DNA from: Macrotrachela quadricornifera
Lineage: Eukaryota; Rotifera; Eurotatoria; Philodinida; Philodinidae
Length of the DNA: 64,000 nucleotides
NCBI GenBank assembly: GCA_022393335.1
Contig: JAJEKB010000931.1
Location: forward strand, 1-64,000
Direction: 5' to 3'
The stretch's first letter is position 1. Every line of letters begins with the position of its first letter. A program made the position numbers and the translations under genes. Below, one piece after another: positions 63,301-64,000 of this stretch. The notes below the pieces were generated by a model. It was given only the letters and a program-made list of their open reading frames with translations, was not told the origin of the DNA and ran no database searches.

Positions 63301-64000
63301 TAATTATCCACTTGATTCTGTTCTTAATTTTACTTTACAATTAGAACAAACATCAAATGCTGATATTCAACGTCGACATACAATTTCAACAGATAGTATT
63401 GATCCATTATTATTAAATGGTTTAACTGATGATGAAAATACATTAAATTTAATGGAAAAAACAAATGGATATCATTCACCTACGTCTATAGTTAAAGATA
63501 ATAATAATGAATCAATACATACAGATGAAAATAAACAAGAAAATGTATTAGAATATGATCGATTACAAAATAATTCATCGATCAATAGTGAAACTATTCA
63601 GTAAGTTAAATATAAAGAACTATACTTAATTTTATGCTTAAAATTAATAAACCAAAAAAAGAACGAAATAGTCAACTTAATCTTATTTCTGTTTAGATTT
63701 GTTGTTTATAAAGAAAAAATGAAAGAATTAATTTCATTAAAATATTCTTCTAATTTAATGTTTTTATCTGATTATTCAATACCAATATCACCAAATCCAT
63801 ATTTTTCTCAAGAAATAATACCATTTGATTCAAATGGTGTTCATCTTATAATATGTGTACATGGTTTAGATGGTAATTCTGGTGATTTACGTTTAATAAA
63901 AACATATCTTGAATTATGTTTACCATCATGTCGATTAGATTTTCTTATGTCATCATCAAATCATTCATCAACATTTGATGATATTGATATTATGGTTAAA
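60365..64000 (+). CDS. FAM135: FAM135 protein, 5' part (gene continues past the edge)
   Basis: Thirteen exons (60365-60441, 60518-60609, 60662-60807, 60868-60938, 61186-61365, 61425-61482, 61532-61688, 61750-61799, 61871-62026, 62117-62181, 62250-62461, 62508-63600, 63697 to the edge) give 887 codons in phase with no stop at position 64000. The N-terminal FAM135 domain (ADLQAEIELTVELRKFFNIDLF, GYYQVRVGIKF, LPQLIIECPELDGIPDTLPI) is followed by about 360 disordered Ser/Asn residues in exon 12. The start of a DUF676 serine-hydrolase-like domain comes next (VHLIICVHGLDGNSGDLRLIKTYLEL). Its catalytic serine would lie beyond the window. The acceptor at 61870 (AAAAAAG) is weak and is the least certain junction. 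FAM135 function is poorly known. Confidence 0.9.

Overview
This window looks like AT-rich nuclear DNA of a small-genome metazoan. The genes carry many introns, most only 45-70 bp, with GTAAGT/GTATGT-type donors and T-rich acceptors. Intron-exon models join in phase for every gene listed. The gene set (TRPP channel, EAG potassium channel, KIRREL-type immunoglobulin receptor, TACC, TDRD3, FAM135, Rab11) is animal. The composition and very short introns would fit a bdelloid rotifer of the Rotaria type; that assignment is inference, not read from a marker.

Layout, left to right. A small PAN/apple-domain secreted-protein gene broken by an in-frame stop (266-920, minus). EFCAB2/DRC8 (2305-3034, minus). 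RAB11 (4213-5159, minus), divergent from an intronless SLC3A2/4F2hc-like gene (6137-7717, plus). A decayed copy of the 3' end of that SLC3A2 gene (about 10854-11340) lies just upstream of PKD2 (11537-14715, plus). PKD2 converges on a 15-exon EAG/KCNH channel (15787-22447, minus). An 8-kb gene-poor stretch separates this from the divergent KIRREL-like receptor (30531-34375, with a distal alternative last exon at 35507-35550). TMEM39 (35602-38947, minus) carries in its single intron a 718-bp inverted-repeat transposon flanked by a perfect 9-bp duplication. Next come a mucin-like membrane protein (41588-42457, plus) and an orphan with a PP1-docking motif (42721-44376, minus). After 4 kb without genes there is a UBASH3-type histidine phosphatase (48478-49643, plus). 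Then five minus-strand genes follow: TIMM10B-like, SPCS3, TACC, an acidic orphan and TDRD3. The first four are only 205-243 bp apart, which could indicate a polycistronic or trans-spliced unit. FAM135 (60365 onward, plus) diverges from TDRD3 and runs off the right edge.

The genes serve unrelated housekeeping and signalling roles: membrane channels, vesicle traffic, ER signal peptidase, mitochondrial import, mitotic spindle and cilium. The most notable observations are the foldback transposon built of 21-bp repeats open on both strands, a second inverted-repeat element flanked by TA in a TACC intron, the loss of the pore aspartate in PKD2, the partial SLC3A2 duplication, the stop codon in the PAN gene, and the orphan protein with a glycogen-targeting-type PP1 motif but no carbohydrate-binding domain.
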